NCBI GenBank assembly: GCA_963969595.1
Contig: OZ018412.1
Coordinates: 16,184,501-16,248,500, forward strand
DNA from: Neckera pumila
Lineage: Eukaryota; Streptophyta; Bryopsida; Hypnales; Neckeraceae
Direction: 5' to 3'
DNA length: 64,000 nucleotides
Below are positions 48,615 to 59,755 of this stretch, in pieces; position 1 is the first letter of the stretch; each line of letters begins with the position of its first letter. Made by a program: the position numbers and the translations under genes. A model generated the notes under the pieces. The model saw only the letters and a list, made by a program, of their open reading frames with translations. It was not told the origin of the DNA and made no database searches.

Positions 48615-49003
48615 TTAGGAATATAAAGCCCATAATTCAAGGTCATACCTTTCTTTAACAATTGTAAACTTTACTTGCTCTACACCAAAGGGGAGGAGGC
48701 TTTGCATTGACATAAGCAACTTGAGAGGAACTTTGAGTGACACCTCACTGTAAACGTGAGCCAGTGCTATAGAAACAGATCCTCCCCTAACATGCTGTCT
48801 GGCAACTACAAAAAAGACAAACAATTCAGCATTCTTTGTATAACGCACACATGGTGCTGTCACCTGTTTGAAACGTTTGTACCTCGCACGTCACGATCGT
48901 GTAAGAAAACAAAGTTTGGATTCCTTTTTCCAGCAAGTTCAAGGAGCACCTCAAGAAGGTCATTTGGATAACAACTAGCTCTGTACCACACTCTCACGTT
49001 ACC
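48615..49003 (-). pseudogene. Unrecognised exon-like fragments
   Basis: Two minus-strand segments look coding. About 49003-48900 reads SCYPNDLLEVLLELAGKRN onward, between an acceptor-like CCTCTAG and a donor-like GTGACA. About 48806-48615 reads RGGSVSIALAHVYSEVSLKV onward. They are in different frames, and stops lie between them. I do not recognise the family. They may be remnants of one broken gene or a captured fragment. Confidence 0.35.
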
Positions 49004-49216
49004 TAGAGGCAAGGAAAGTCTTCAGAAAACAATATAATCATCGTTGAGGATCGCAGTAAGCAAAGAAGACAAGTGGAATCTAATTGTGCCCTCACACATC
49101 CAATTGCAGATGGAAGATCAAGGTCATCAAGCACATTAGCAAATCTGACAAGCTTCTAAGAATTGAAGATCGTGGTGAGATAAGATTGGAGTTTTAGATA
49201 TCACTTTAACAGGAAT

Positions 49217-49377
49217 CACTAGTAGAAAATTCAGTTTTTCTGTTGTTTTGGTCGCGTTGATCTGGTCAAAATCTGACAGAATTCTGTTGAATTCTATTGA
49301 TTTTCAACAGAATTATGTCAGATTTTGACCGGATCAACGCGACCAAAACAACAGAAAAACTGAATTTTCTACTAGTG
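49217..49377. mobile_element. CACTAGTAGAAAA-type MITE, near-perfect hairpin (TSD AAT)
   Basis: The 161-bp element starts CACTAGTAGAAAATTCAG and ends with the reverse complement. AAT lies on both sides (49214-49216 and 49378-49380). The arms (~70 bp) pair almost perfectly around a short loop near 49296. It is non-coding. Confidence 0.92.
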
Positions 49378-49553
49378 AATTAGCAGTTGGGACATTATCG
49401 TCAACTATTTAGCAATGACTTTTTAGCGGTTCCATACTTGGCTAAGAATTAAATTATGCAAAAGTGCTACAAACTTGTTGCAAAGTCTTGGCACGAAAAC
49501 AATGCATGTCTATGTCTAAATTGGTGCAAAAACTCTTGCAACTTCAACATTAC

Positions 49554-50008
49554 AAAAAATTGGGACCCTCAAAGGGGTTGCTTCCCTTTGAGAGTTCCCC
49601 TCATGAAGGTGGTAGCCCCTTTGAGGGGAATGTCAAGGGTCCTCCTTTAAAAATAAAAATAAAAATTTAAAAATAATATAATATTAATATAATAATATCA
49701 TTATAATAAAATTAATAAAAAGTATTAAAATAATAATAAAATAATAATAAAATAAAAATTCTCAAATTAGCAAGCTGATGTGGTGGCCATGGTGTCACAT
49801 CAGATTGTGAAATTTTGTAATTTTGATTTATTTTTAAAATTAATTATTTTACATTTTTTTAAGTATTTAAAAAATTAAAAAAAATGCACTGTACAAGGCT
49901 GTCCAGGCCCTCTGATTTGTTGGCGGGCAAAAAAAAAAGTCTTAAAAAAAAAAAGAATCCAGCCCTTGTTCCCCTCATTCACAGCCCCTTTGAGGGCTGC
50001 AATTCTTT
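49554..50008. mobile_element. MITE-like element with CCCTCAAAGGGG tips
   Basis: The left arm is AATTGGGACCCTCAAAGGGG; the right arm, reverse-complemented, is AATTGCAGCCCTCAAAGGGG. An internal GCTGATGTGGTGG...GTGTCACATCAGATTG motif is shared with the element at 55647-55842. No clear target duplication. The interior is AT-rich. Confidence 0.6.
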
Positions 50009-50211
50009 CTAATGAATAGTTGCAAAGACATTGCATAGTGTTATACTACACCATTGCAAAATTGTTGATAGGTTTCTGACGGTCATCAGAAACCCTTCAC
50101 AAAGCTATTGCAATAGTAACCTTCCGTACTAAAGTTCGGAGTTTCCACAAGAATTGGGCTTCCCTGCAGTGGTTTCTCAGAAGGAAGAATTGCATACCTG
50201 CGGAGGAAGCT

Positions 50212-52188
50212 ATGGCGCCCACCATGCCCGTGGAGGTTTACAACGCGCTCGCAGTGGTGGCGCTCAGCGTGATTGCTTATCAGCTGATGACGAAGGTGCT
50301 GTGGACCGGGCTATGGGAGCCGCTGAGATTTCGTCGCATCATGGCCAAGCAAGGTGTCAAGGGACCGCCGTTCCGGTTCCTCGTTGGCCAGCTCCCGGAT
50401 CAGAAAGCGTACACAGACGCAATTCCTGAAGTTGTACCCATCGACAGCTTCGCCGCTTTATCACCGTCTGTCACGCCTCTGTACGCACTCTTCTTCCCCA
50501 AATTTCCAGGTAGTACGTACTCCATCTTAGCTTTTTTTCAGCTCGTGATGTACTCTGTGGTGTATGAATTCTTACAATTTGGTGACGCAGGTGAGAAGTA
50601 TTTACTCTGCTGGGTGGGGAAAGACACGCGCCTTGTGGTCCGAGATCCTGAGATTGCGAGAGAATTGCTTATCAGCAACTACGCGTCCTTGAAGTGGAAT
50701 CCCTCGAGGTTTTGGTTCACCCCTCTGCTTATTGGGAATGGCTTAAATATGCAAGTAGGAGAGAAATGGGTAACGGAGAGACGCATAATCAATCCGTTCT
50801 TTCATCAGGACGCGCTCAAGGTATAGTACGCCACTGCAGTTCAGGTTAAGTGTGTCAACCTGTTGAAGTGGGTGGTGGCTATGGTGTTGTGTGGCATGAT
50901 TGGAGTAGTCATCCGGAGGTATGCATCTTGTAGGGAATGCTAGAGGCTATGGTGGAAGGGAGTGCGATGGAGATTCGCAAGTGGGAGGAGATTGTAGCCC
51001 AAGCTGGAGGCTCGGCGGAAATCGACATTGAGGCAGATGTCCATACGATTTCCGGAAGAGTGTTGTCGATGACGGCATTTGGTGGCGACTTTGAGAAGGG
51101 AGATTTGATCTACAAGACCCAGAAGGAGATTGCCATGGAGCTTATGAAAACGATCCATGACCTAAAATTTTGGTTCATTCCGTTCTACAGGTAAACCCCA
51201 ATTTCCATCTTGTACTACTGCCTTGGAGCAGATGCAGTTACGCGATTTCCTTTCTCTAGCAATCGCTGACCTCTAGGACCTCCAAAACAGAAAAATTCCG
51301 ACGAATCAAAACAGACGTATTGACGAGATGCTCTCCAAACTCGACAACCTCCTGCATGAACTCATTCATAGCCGTCTGCAAGCAGTTCGCAACAAGGAAA
51401 CCAGCTCCTTCGGCAACGACCTTCTGGGGAATATGCTCACAGCTGCCACCGACGGATGGGAAGAACAAACGTCCCAGTTCAACTTGTCATCGGTTCTCAA
51501 CAACTGCAAGTTATTCTACTTCGCTGGTCAAGATACAGTCGCCAACACAGTACTGTTCACAATGCTAATGCTGGCATTACTTCCCGAATGGCAAGCGCGT
51601 GCCCGCAAGGAGGTTCTGGAGATTCTCGGCGACGAAGAGAATTTCAATCCCAGCACATTGTCTCGCCTCAAAGTGGTACAAACCCTAACCCAAATTCATT
51701 CATCTCCTCATCCCCAAATCCTAAAATTCTCGTGCTAACACTTTAATTTACGATTTCGGCAGGTGGGGAGGATACTGAACGAGACCATGCGAACATTCAC
51801 CCCTGCACCATCCATCACGAGACTGGCAATGAAGGACTTGCATCTGAAGAACTTGTTCATTCCTAAGGGCATGACAATTGAATTTGCACTGGGCGCTCTT
51901 CACCAAGACAAGCAGTACTGGGGCGACGATGTTGGGGAATACAAGCCCGAGAGATTTGCGAATGGCGTGTCGGGAGCTTGCTCCCATCCGCAAGCCTTCA
52001 ATCCGTTTGGGTTGGGGCCCAAGACTTGCATTGGCAACAGCTTCGCCGTGATGGAGATGAAGATCGTCCTGGCTAGTGTGTTGCGACGGTTTGAGATTGT
52101 ACCATCGCCGAATTACAAGCATCACCCGATCTTCCTCTTTGTGACCAGACCCAAATTCGGGTTTCCCATCGTTCTCAAAGCGCTGTAA
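50212..52188 (+). CDS. Cytochrome P450 (CYP72-clan-like), five exons
   Basis: A haem-thiolate monooxygenase, likely ER-anchored by its N-terminal hydrophobic segment and using NADPH-P450 reductase. The substrate cannot be told. Exons: 50212-50509, 50591-50820, 50934-51190, 51291-51675 and 51763-52188. All junctions are GT-AG and the spliced frame gives 531 residues, a normal P450 length. Motifs: proline-rich GVKGPPFRFLVG after the anchor; I-helix AGQDT at 340-344; K-helix ETMR at 397-400; PERF at 452-455; haem loop FGLGPKTCIG with ligand Cys479 (Lys replaces the common Arg). KIPTNQNRRI after exon 3 is typical of the CYP72 clan. Intron 1 is 81 bp, in frame and without a stop, so retention would add 27 residues. 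No disabling change is seen. Confidence 0.9.
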
Positions 52189-52290
52189 GTAACCCTGAAA
52201 CGCTGCTGAGGACGCACTGAAAACATCCTCGGGATGACTTCACCCATAACATTGTTAACCGAGTGCTTTTTGTCCCTCTGACATGAGGGA

Positions 52291-52318
52291 TAATCCCCCC
52301 TGGATGCTTGGGGGGATT
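52291..52318. repeat. Short GC hairpin downstream of the P450
   Basis: AATCCCCCCTGGATGCTTGGGGGGATT-like arms pair with an ~9-base loop about 100 bp after the stop codon. It could lie in the 3' UTR. No function is claimed. Confidence 0.6.
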
Positions 52319-52510
52319 TTAGTTATAATTGAGGAAATTTCATTGGTCATGGATCTAACAGGATGAAGCTCAGTGGCTGGGGGCTCCTGATATTGGGGGA
52401 GCAAAAGGGACCCCCCCACTGAACGTTAATAATGTTATGCCTTAGACTATCAGTAGGATGGGAAAAAACGTTTTTTCATCCAATTTTTTTTTTAAAGTTG
52501 CTCAAGTACA

Positions 52511-52641
52511 TTTTCAAAGAATAGGGTGTCACACCTTCTCCAAGAATGAAAGTTCCGCGGAGAATGAGAAAGTATGTAGTGACCAGAGGAGCCAATAGAA
52601 GCCCTTTTCTATGAAGAAGGTGTGACATCCCCTTTTGAGAA
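52511..52641. mobile_element. Small inverted-repeat element (131 bp)
   Basis: The left arm TTTTCAAAGAATAGGGTGTC continues ACACCTTCT. The right arm, reverse-complemented, is TCTCAAAAGGGGATGTCACACCTTCT. A small MITE is likely, but no target duplication was found. Confidence 0.5.
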
Positions 52642-55600
52642 TGGAGAATGGAGAGAAATAGAGAGAAATGGAATGAAATGGAGAAACTTCTTCACACTTG
52701 TTCTTCACCTTGAGAGAGGTAAAAAAATTTTGAATCTTCAAAGAATAGGCCTTTGCAATTCAAAGAGAGATTGCAAATAGGGAGATTGTGACAATCCTTA
52801 ATAGTATTGCAAATTTCCTCATTATTATGGTCAACAATGCTAGCGCATGAGACGTAGAGAAGTGAGCTTGCAAGCCTTGAACCTAGTTGTAAGCATGTAT
52901 ATACAACCATTTGAAAGTGTTTATAATATATGTACCTATAATATAATATAGACATTTGTAATTATAGAAGATGTCTATAATACAAATTCTTATGCTCATG
53001 ATTGGGCTCATAAATTCTATGCTCATATGCTAGCACTCTCCTACTATGGTATCATTGACTTTTTCAGAGAAATAAGATGTTGAATCCATAGAGTACCCTT
53101 ATAGTGCATTTTGGACATTTCTTGTTATTTGCTCTTGAAGTGAATTTTAGCCATAAAAATGATATTTTCAAATTTGAATTCAACTAATGAAACAAAGCTT
53201 ATCAAGTGTAGTTTCTGCTTCAATTAGAAATGAAAAAAATTTATAAATTTCAATATTTTATAGCAACATGAAATTTAGACCTCCAACCATGGTTTGTTGA
53301 TTTTTTTTTATATTTAATTTCTATGATAACTCTGGTTTATACCATGATGTTATATGTTGTAATCTACATTTGTGGTGAAAAGTTTAATTTTTTTGAAAAT
53401 ATACTACATTTGACACAAAACAATTCATAGTAAATTTGAAAATTTAACGATTTATAGTGCATGTATGACTTCACTTTAAAAAACAAACATAAAATTTTTC
53501 ATTCATATCTAATTGCAAAATGGTAGCACACAATGAAGTTTGAAATCAATAGTAATGGGCATGTCTTTCCAGGGTTAAGTAAGGTTGTGAGATTTGAAAT
53601 CAACAATAAAGGGTAGGTCTTTCTAGTGTTTGGTTGGATTGCTTTAAAAACATCAATCATACTACTAAAATCACAATGACCTCTATAATATCACAATTCA
53701 ATTTTGAATAATATTATAGAAATTCAATTGCTTTTGTAATAGCCATAGGATACTTTCTACTATATATTATGTATTCTTTTCGTGAAATATCTGAAAATCA
53801 AATGGATACTTCTAAAAAAATTTCACAAAAACTTTTCAGACAACAAAACTATAGATAAATTCCATGTCTTTTTAAAATGTGATATTAAAGAATAAGGAAG
53901 CACCAACCGCTAGCGTTGCTCTACATATTCAAATGTGAAGATTCTACATACATTGTTCACTTGATTAATATATTCTTATTGCAACGTTTTCATCTTTGCA
54001 AAGGATATTTTGTAAAAATTATAATATAAAGAATTTCTTTAATTACTTTATATTGCACTATATAAATTTTTTCAAAGAATACTATATGAGGATGTCACTA
54101 TTTTCATTTAAAGATTATATATACTTTGTTTATTTACATTCTATCACATGAAAGTTGATGAAAGGAATACATTTAATACGTAGCAAAGCAAGCGCCAATC
54201 GCTAGTTTAATCTAAAAACACAAGATTTATGACCTTGAGCAATTTGTTTTCTCAAGGTCAAAATGGACCTAAACTGCCATGACCTTGAGCAATTTGTTTT
54301 CTCATTTTTTCTTGAGATTGGATAGAATTTAACTATAGGATCTTAAGTTTCATATTTAGAGTGAGCACCTCAAAAATATTAAGATTAATTATCAGCATGG
54401 TTTAGGAGATATTTAAGTTTGAACTTTCATTTGGATCAATGGAAATACAGGACAACGCACTTTGAAGGAGCATATCTTTGTGAGAATATTCTGAAATGAT
54501 GCCTTTTTAATGCTCACTAAAAGATAAGAAGGTTGAGAATGCTCATTTAAAATTTCAAAACATTCAAAACATTTTTCAGCTCATGGTAGAGCTTGCAATG
54601 CTTAATGGTTGCTGAAATGAGAGCAATGTTCATAAGAAAAAAGAATGGGATACTTGTCTCTTCCTTGAATTCCTTGGATCTGCACTTTCAAGGTGAATCT
54701 ATTCTTTTTAAGGTGGCAAAAATCACATTGATTGGCTGATTTTTTAGTCCATGCCCAAACCAAACCCCAAAAATAAGCTATAAACTATACTACACCACTT
54801 AACTTTGAAAATTTCCACAAGGCGGAGTTGAACTCGGAATTTGATGAAACTATAGTCACTGGATTTGTAACACAATCTATTTTCTAGAATTATTTTAATT
54901 AAAAATAAAATAAAAAGTTGAAAATGAATAGCTCATAAAAAAGGACAGCAACCAGAATGGTCATTTGGGTCAATGGGGGTTAAAATGTCATATGGGTACA
55001 TTCTTATATAATCCATTGGAGACTCTGTTACTTTAGAGCTTTGTAATATAAAGTGAGACATAATGGGAGGGGAGGGAAACGGTAGCAAGTGCTCCTACTC
55101 GAACAAATCAATGTATATAGAAATCTATTATGTGAAGTTGTATTATATATGGTCTTTTGAATGATTTTATGATAAATAATGTTCTATAATTTTTTGTTTT
55201 TGAGAATGATTTAGGTGTAGAATTTTATGCATTGTTCATTCAATTTAGGCAGCTTGTATGTATTAAACTCCAGTTCTACTTTTAAGGTTTGGCAAATATA
55301 TAATAATCTAGAAAAGTCAAAGTTTGTTGACTAAGTTGGACAAGGCCAAAAAATTGGTTCTTCGAGCTTGAAATGCTATAATGTTTCAATCTAAGTGATT
55401 AAAGAATTTGGATTTTGTTATATACAATTCCATAGTAATATATTATATTTCAAACTTTTGTATTCAAGTTTTTAAAAACATTTTTTTTCTTGTAATTTTT
55501 CTCAATTGCACTAGAGAGGGGCAATTTTTTTATAGTTATGCCTAGTACATACCTTGATCCATCAAGAGTATTAAGAGATCTCTTGAAATTTGTCCTTCAT

Positions 55601-55646
55601 TTTTACACAATTCTTTAATTGCAAGTTTTGATTTTTGCTACATTAT
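52642..55646. other. AT-rich spacer
   Basis: No gene was recognised. A ~30-bp word, GACCTTGAGCAATTTGTTTT, occurs at about 54231 and 54281. Nothing else is supported. Confidence 0.5.
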
Positions 55647-55842
55647 GAAAAATTTCAGCTCTCAAAGGGGCCATGAGAGACAGTGCAATTTTGGGGGAAA
55701 AAATTTGAAAATTTTGAAAATCTGATGTGGCATGAGTGATGCCACATCAGCACCATGTCAGATTGAATTTTTTTTTCATAATTGCACCCAAGGGGTGCCA
55801 AAAGTAAAAAACTGACGGCCCCTATGAGGGCTGAAATTTTTC
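55647..55842. mobile_element. MITE-like element with CAGCCCTCAAAGGGGCC tips (196 bp)
   Basis: The left arm is GAAAAATTTCAGCTCTCAAA; the right arm, reverse-complemented, is GAAAAATTTCAGCCCTCATA, each continuing GGGGCC. An internal palindrome, TGATGTGGCATGAGTGATGC continuing CACATCA, is present. Same family as 49554-50008 by tips and internal motif. Confidence 0.7.
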
Positions 55843-56137
55843 CTGGTGGCCCTTTGCAATGAAAAGTAAAAGTTTTTTTCCTGGTTTCAAGTTACTCAAG
55901 GACAACTGAAGAGTCTCTATCACAGATGAAAAATCTTGCTGGCTCCGTCAGTAAGCACTAAGGGCGAAATAATATCTTGGATGAGAAATGCTTAAGAAAT
56001 AAAAGGCAGTAGGCTCCCAGCGAACCAAAACTCGCCACGTAGAATCACTTTGCATGCGGCACGAACATCATGTACGGTACGTTGGCAATTGACAACTCAC
56101 CCGAATCGGGTACCTTGAACCTTATTATATTCAATAC

Positions 56138-56145
56138 TATAAATA
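56138..56145 (+). promoter_or_regulatory. Candidate TATA box for the MGC-protein gene
   Basis: TATAAATA lies about 1.64 kb before the ATG at 57785. If used, the transcript would have a long leader that must be spliced. An acceptor (CTTCCATTTCAG, ending 57774) sits 10 bp before the ATG. Function is inferred from position only. Confidence 0.45.
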
Positions 56146-56169
56146 CAGTCAACGGATGCAATCATCCCT

Positions 56170-57774
56170 GAGAGGATGAACGTGGTCGACTCTTCTGACA
56201 AGATCGGATGAATGTTCGCTTCAGTTCTCCTGACGGTACAGCTCTGGCAAGGCACGAGTCCCTCGTCTACTATTCGTCTAGGAACGTGGGCCGAAGATTG
56301 AGGATCGTCGTCCATCGTGCCGGCGAATCGTCAAGAGTTTCGACGACGACGTCCGTCGATGCTGATAGTGAACGGCCACAAGGCTCCTCTGCCGTCCTCC
56401 TAATTGCTTTTGAATGCCCGCCCGCAGTGGATGCTGATGAGTGCTGCTGCTCCTGTTTTGCGATTCCTTGCTTTGCTGCTGATTGTCGGATCGGTCTGGA
56501 GCTTTGCCAGGGTCGTTGACAGGTGCCGCGGCCAAATTTGCTTCAGGCTTTTGCGACGGAAGCGTTCAGTTTGAAGTGCGTCGCGACACGCGGGAGGGAC
56601 GACGGTCGGTGGTGGAAATTTGAATCCGAACTAGGTGTGTGTTTTTGATGATGACACACATTTGTGTCAGTGATTGTTGGTGTCGTAACTGAAATTGATC
56701 GTCGGTGATGAATATGTGTGTGGAAATTTGTTTTGATAAACGGCTTCGAGGATTTTAAAGAGTTATTGTTTCTTGTTTTGAAACGGATTACATTTTTTCG
56801 CTGAATCAGTCAATAATTTGTTGCTTGATTTGTAAATTCCCGCGATCGTGCTTGAAAATAGTATATTTTTCTGAGATTTTGTTCTTCTTTGTGAAGGAAT
56901 CTTGTGCGCGGTATTGCACTGTGCTATTGTCGTTTTTGCGCGTGTGAAGTTGGCGTGCGTCCGTGATTTGATCTCGTTGAAGAGAGGAATGTATTGTGAG
57001 AATTTTAGATTTGAAAAGTTTCTTTTAATAGTTGGAGAAGTTTGTTTTTCTTGTTTTGAATTTGATTATACAAGCTGTATTTTGTGGTGGAATGAGTCTA
57101 TGATTTGATCTTTGAGCTTGTGAGGAGAATTCTCGTGGTGATGGAGGGGTGTGATTTGAGAATAGTGATCTAGCTGGAGGCTGCTATAGAATACTTTTCT
57201 TTTGGGGGAGGAAATTTGTGCATTGTGCAGGTCTTTATTAGTGTCAGTGCTGGAATAGTTCTTGTGTCAGTGACTTGACAAAGTCAATTGTTGTTGAGAG
57301 AATTTTTTTAGGAGAAGTCTGGCTTCATGTAGTTCGAGGAATATTGTTTCTTTTTTTGAAGCTGATTGTGGAAGCTGTATCTTGTGGCGGAATGAATCGG
57401 CGAATATTTGATTGATCTTGTGGTGAATTCTCATGGTGATTGAGAGGGAGCTATTTGAAAAAATGATTCATGTGGAGGAGATAGTATTTTTTGTCCTTCT
57501 TTGTAAGGAATCTTATGCGTGGTACGGCCATTTGTTATTGTCAGTTTGAAGTGGGAGGTTATTGACTTTACTTGAGTCTTAGGCTTGCTCACTTCGCTTT
57601 GATAACTAGATCGTCGTCGGATCAGTGAATACCGTTATGTATTATTTTTTGTCGGCTCTTTCTAGCAATGAGTTGCACTTTTTCCTTCTATAACATCCCC
57701 TGGGCTGATGTCATTTCTTGAAAGAAGGCTTCCACTTGTTATCTGAATGCGATTCCCTCATACTTCCATTTCAG
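56170..57774 (+). other. Putative 5' leader and intron with internal direct repeats
   Basis: The GC-richer start (56200-56640) could be leader exon(s). The following 1.1 kb contains diverged repeats: GTTTCTTGTTTTGAA(A/T)-type blocks near 56768, 57045 and 57340, and CTTTGT(G/A)AGGAATCTT(G/A)TGCG at about 56886 and 57499. The 103-codon frame at 56208-56519 is not supported as a separate protein; it may act as an upstream ORF. Confidence 0.45.
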
Positions 57775-57784
57775 GAAATAAACA

Positions 57785-59218
57785 ATGGGGTGCAGTATGT
57801 CCAAGCCCCCCGGAGAACCTCGGACGATAATAATTAGACTTCCCAGTGGCTGTAGTAATATAGTGAGGAGCTTCTCGTCTCCATTTCACTTGGCAGGGAG
57901 AGAGCATGTCTCTGAGAAGCCACATAGAGATAGTGCCCATGCAGTATCCCTTACTTCCAGTACCTACGGCTCCTTGCAATTAGATCCTCTGGAAGATTAT
58001 GGAGAGGTACGGAGTAGAAGAGGTAGCAGTGATTCTCTTATGGATGTTAGATCTGAAAACAGTAGTAAGAGTGTAAGCCGTCCTGTAAGCAATTGTCCAA
58101 ACTCTTGGTCTGGGGTGATTGATTCGTCTTTGAGTACTTCTGGTCGAAATAGGGACAATAAGAAGACGATACCTTTAAGAGGCGCAAATAACAACCAGGT
58201 GGAAATCATCGACATGTGGGAGCTCATGGAGGGTGCTGAAGACGACAAATCGACACTCAAGATGTTGAGAGCCTTGGTAGAAAAACCAAGTATGTCGGAG
58301 TTCGATAATGGGAAATCAACACCTCGTTTATCCACGACAATTCATACAATTGAAGACGTGGATAATGTCTTAGATGATGGAGGATCTTTACCTACGGGCT
58401 ATCGTTTTAGAAGGGGTTCTTCGCGGGAGGCAGCGGTACCTGTACGTCATTCGCACGAGTCTCGTTTGAATTCTGATAGAATGATTGGAAGAACTTCTGC
58501 CATGCTGCAGAGACGACGCGCTCGGGCAATGCAGATCAGTAAGGATGTCATATCAGAGTTGGACGAACTCAGGCGGAAAAATCTTTCTCGAAGTCAGGAA
58601 TTTAATACATCAGGAAAAAGTATTTTATCTCGGAGTCAGGAATTTAGTTCTTCAGGTAGAAGAGATATGTCCCGGAGTCAGGAATTTATTACTACTGAAA
58701 GAAGAGGTTTATCTCGAGTTCAAGAAATTAATTCCGCAAGAAGGCATTATCTCTCTCAGAGTCAGGACTACGATGCTAAAGGAAGGAATAGGCATGTCCG
58801 GAGCCCAAATCTTGATCATGTTAGGAGGGGCAACCTATTCAAGAATCAAGAGGACGACTCAAGACAGAGTGTTCATGCTGTAGAAAGTCAGGAGTTTGCT
58901 AGACCTCCTTTGGCCAAGCGTAAGGAAGTTGTTGCTAGACGTCATAGTGTTCATGAGATTGTTGAACTTAAAGACGAGAGGGTGACTGCTTTGTCAAAAC
59001 CAGACATTGTGTTAAGAAGCCCTATGTTAAGAGGTATTGGAGGAGTTGAAAGGCAAAGAGTCCGCCCTGGTCAAGGGTCATCCATGGCATCAGCTGCCAT
59101 CAATATTGAAAGTACAAATAAACCTTCGTTGCGAAGTCAGACTCTACCTCGTCCTGAACAGAAAACTATGCCCAAAGCTGCTGACCCGACAATGGTGAAC
59201 TTAGATCTCAACACATAA
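57785..59218 (+). CDS. MGC-type protein related to the N-terminal half of plant glutaredoxin-domain proteins, no glutaredoxin domain
   Basis: A 477-residue protein from an ATG in good context (AACAATGGG). MGCSMSK is an N-myristoylation signal (Gly2, Ser6) with an adjacent palmitoylatable Cys3, so membrane attachment is likely. Two blocks, AVSLTSSTYGSLQLDPLE (residues 53-70) and IIDMWELMEGAEDD (141-154), match my recollection of the conserved N-terminal motifs in plant MGC-glutaredoxin family proteins. The glutaredoxin/zinc CxxC C-terminus is not present here or in the next few hundred bases. Residues 267-350 are six 14-residue repeats of the form LSRSQEFxxSGRRx, basic and serine-rich. The C-terminus ends NLDLNT. 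It may be a truncated paralogue or a distinct repeat-bearing subfamily. Function is unknown. Confidence 0.75.
   Translation: MGCSMSKPPGEPRTIIIRLPSGCSNIVRSFSSPFHLAGREHVSEKPHRDSAHAVSLTSSTYGSLQLDPLEDYGEVRSRRGSSDSLMDVRSENSSKSVSRPVSNCPNSWSGVIDSSLSTSGRNRDNKKTIPLRGANNNQVEIIDMWELMEGAEDDKSTLKMLRALVEKPSMSEFDNGKSTPRLSTTIHTIEDVDNVLDDGGSLPTGYRFRRGSSREAAVPVRHSHESRLNSDRMIGRTSAMLQRRRARAMQISKDVISELDELRRKNLSRSQEFNTSGKSILSRSQEFSSSGRRDMSRSQEFITTERRGLSRVQEINSARRHYLSQSQDYDAKGRNRHVRSPNLDHVRRGNLFKNQEDDSRQSVHAVESQEFARPPLAKRKEVVARRHSVHEIVELKDERVTALSKPDIVLRSPMLRGIGGVERQRVRPGQGSSMASAAINIESTNKPSLRSQTLPRPEQKTMPKAADPTMVNLDLNT
58583..58834 (+). repeat. 42-bp coding minisatellite (14-residue repeat x6)
   Basis: Each unit encodes a variant of LSRSQEFxxSGRRx (residues 267-350 of the MGC protein). 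Units 1-3 are close copies; units 4-6 are progressively diverged. A seventh partial unit may follow. Confidence 0.85.
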
Positions 59219-59269
59219 TAGGTGATCCTGACTCAGCTTGACAATGATTCCTGGCGATTCTTGGCAACG

Positions 59270-59755
59270 ACGGTAGTGCTACTGCAATAGCTGATGTTCT
59301 ACCTCCTCCAGAACAAGTTGTGGCGGTGGAGGTCTCAGTCTTTGAACCTTGCCGTGCAGAAATCGGCAATCAGGTAAGCGATACAGCAGGACTTCTTGCA
59401 GAGATGAAATTTTTGTTTCTTGCCCGTCCTCGTTTCCAGCGCTGTTCCAGCGTCAGTCTAAAGAACTTCCTGAGATACTGTAATACTCTTATAAGTTCTA
59501 CAATCTCATTTGCTGCATTTAATCTTGTGTTGCAGTTAAACCCTAAAGATGGTTCGGTTTGTTTCTCGCTTCGTCCGGTGCGAATAACGTGCGAAGCGAA
59601 CCACCATCTTCAGAGGAAATGGCAAGGTGGAAACACAACCTGCATCTGTCAGTGCAAATGTGAATGCGTTCCCACGACCATGGCTGTTGTATGGCGAGAA
59701 AAGTGAAGATGTCTGCAACATATATGCGAGACTCCAGAAATATTTTTAAGTATAC
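59270..59755 (+). other. Coding-like sequence after the MGC gene, frame-broken
   Basis: Several short pieces in different frames read like protein: IADVLPPPEQVVAVEVSVFE at 59290-59350, ASSGANNVRSEPPSSEE near 59585, and NVNAFPRPWLLYGEKSEDV near 59660-59715. They are separated by frame changes, with donor-like (GTAAGC near 59375) and acceptor-like (TTGTGTTGCAG near 59535) signals between. This could be the decayed tail of the MGC gene or another gene fragment. No glutaredoxin motif is present. Confidence 0.35.

Noticed and set aside
51748..52125. 125-codon minus frame opposite P450 exon 5
   Set aside because: Antisense of a motif-bearing exon.
56208..56519. 103-codon frame upstream of the MGC gene
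   Set aside because: Located in the probable leader; no motif. Kept only as a possible upstream ORF.
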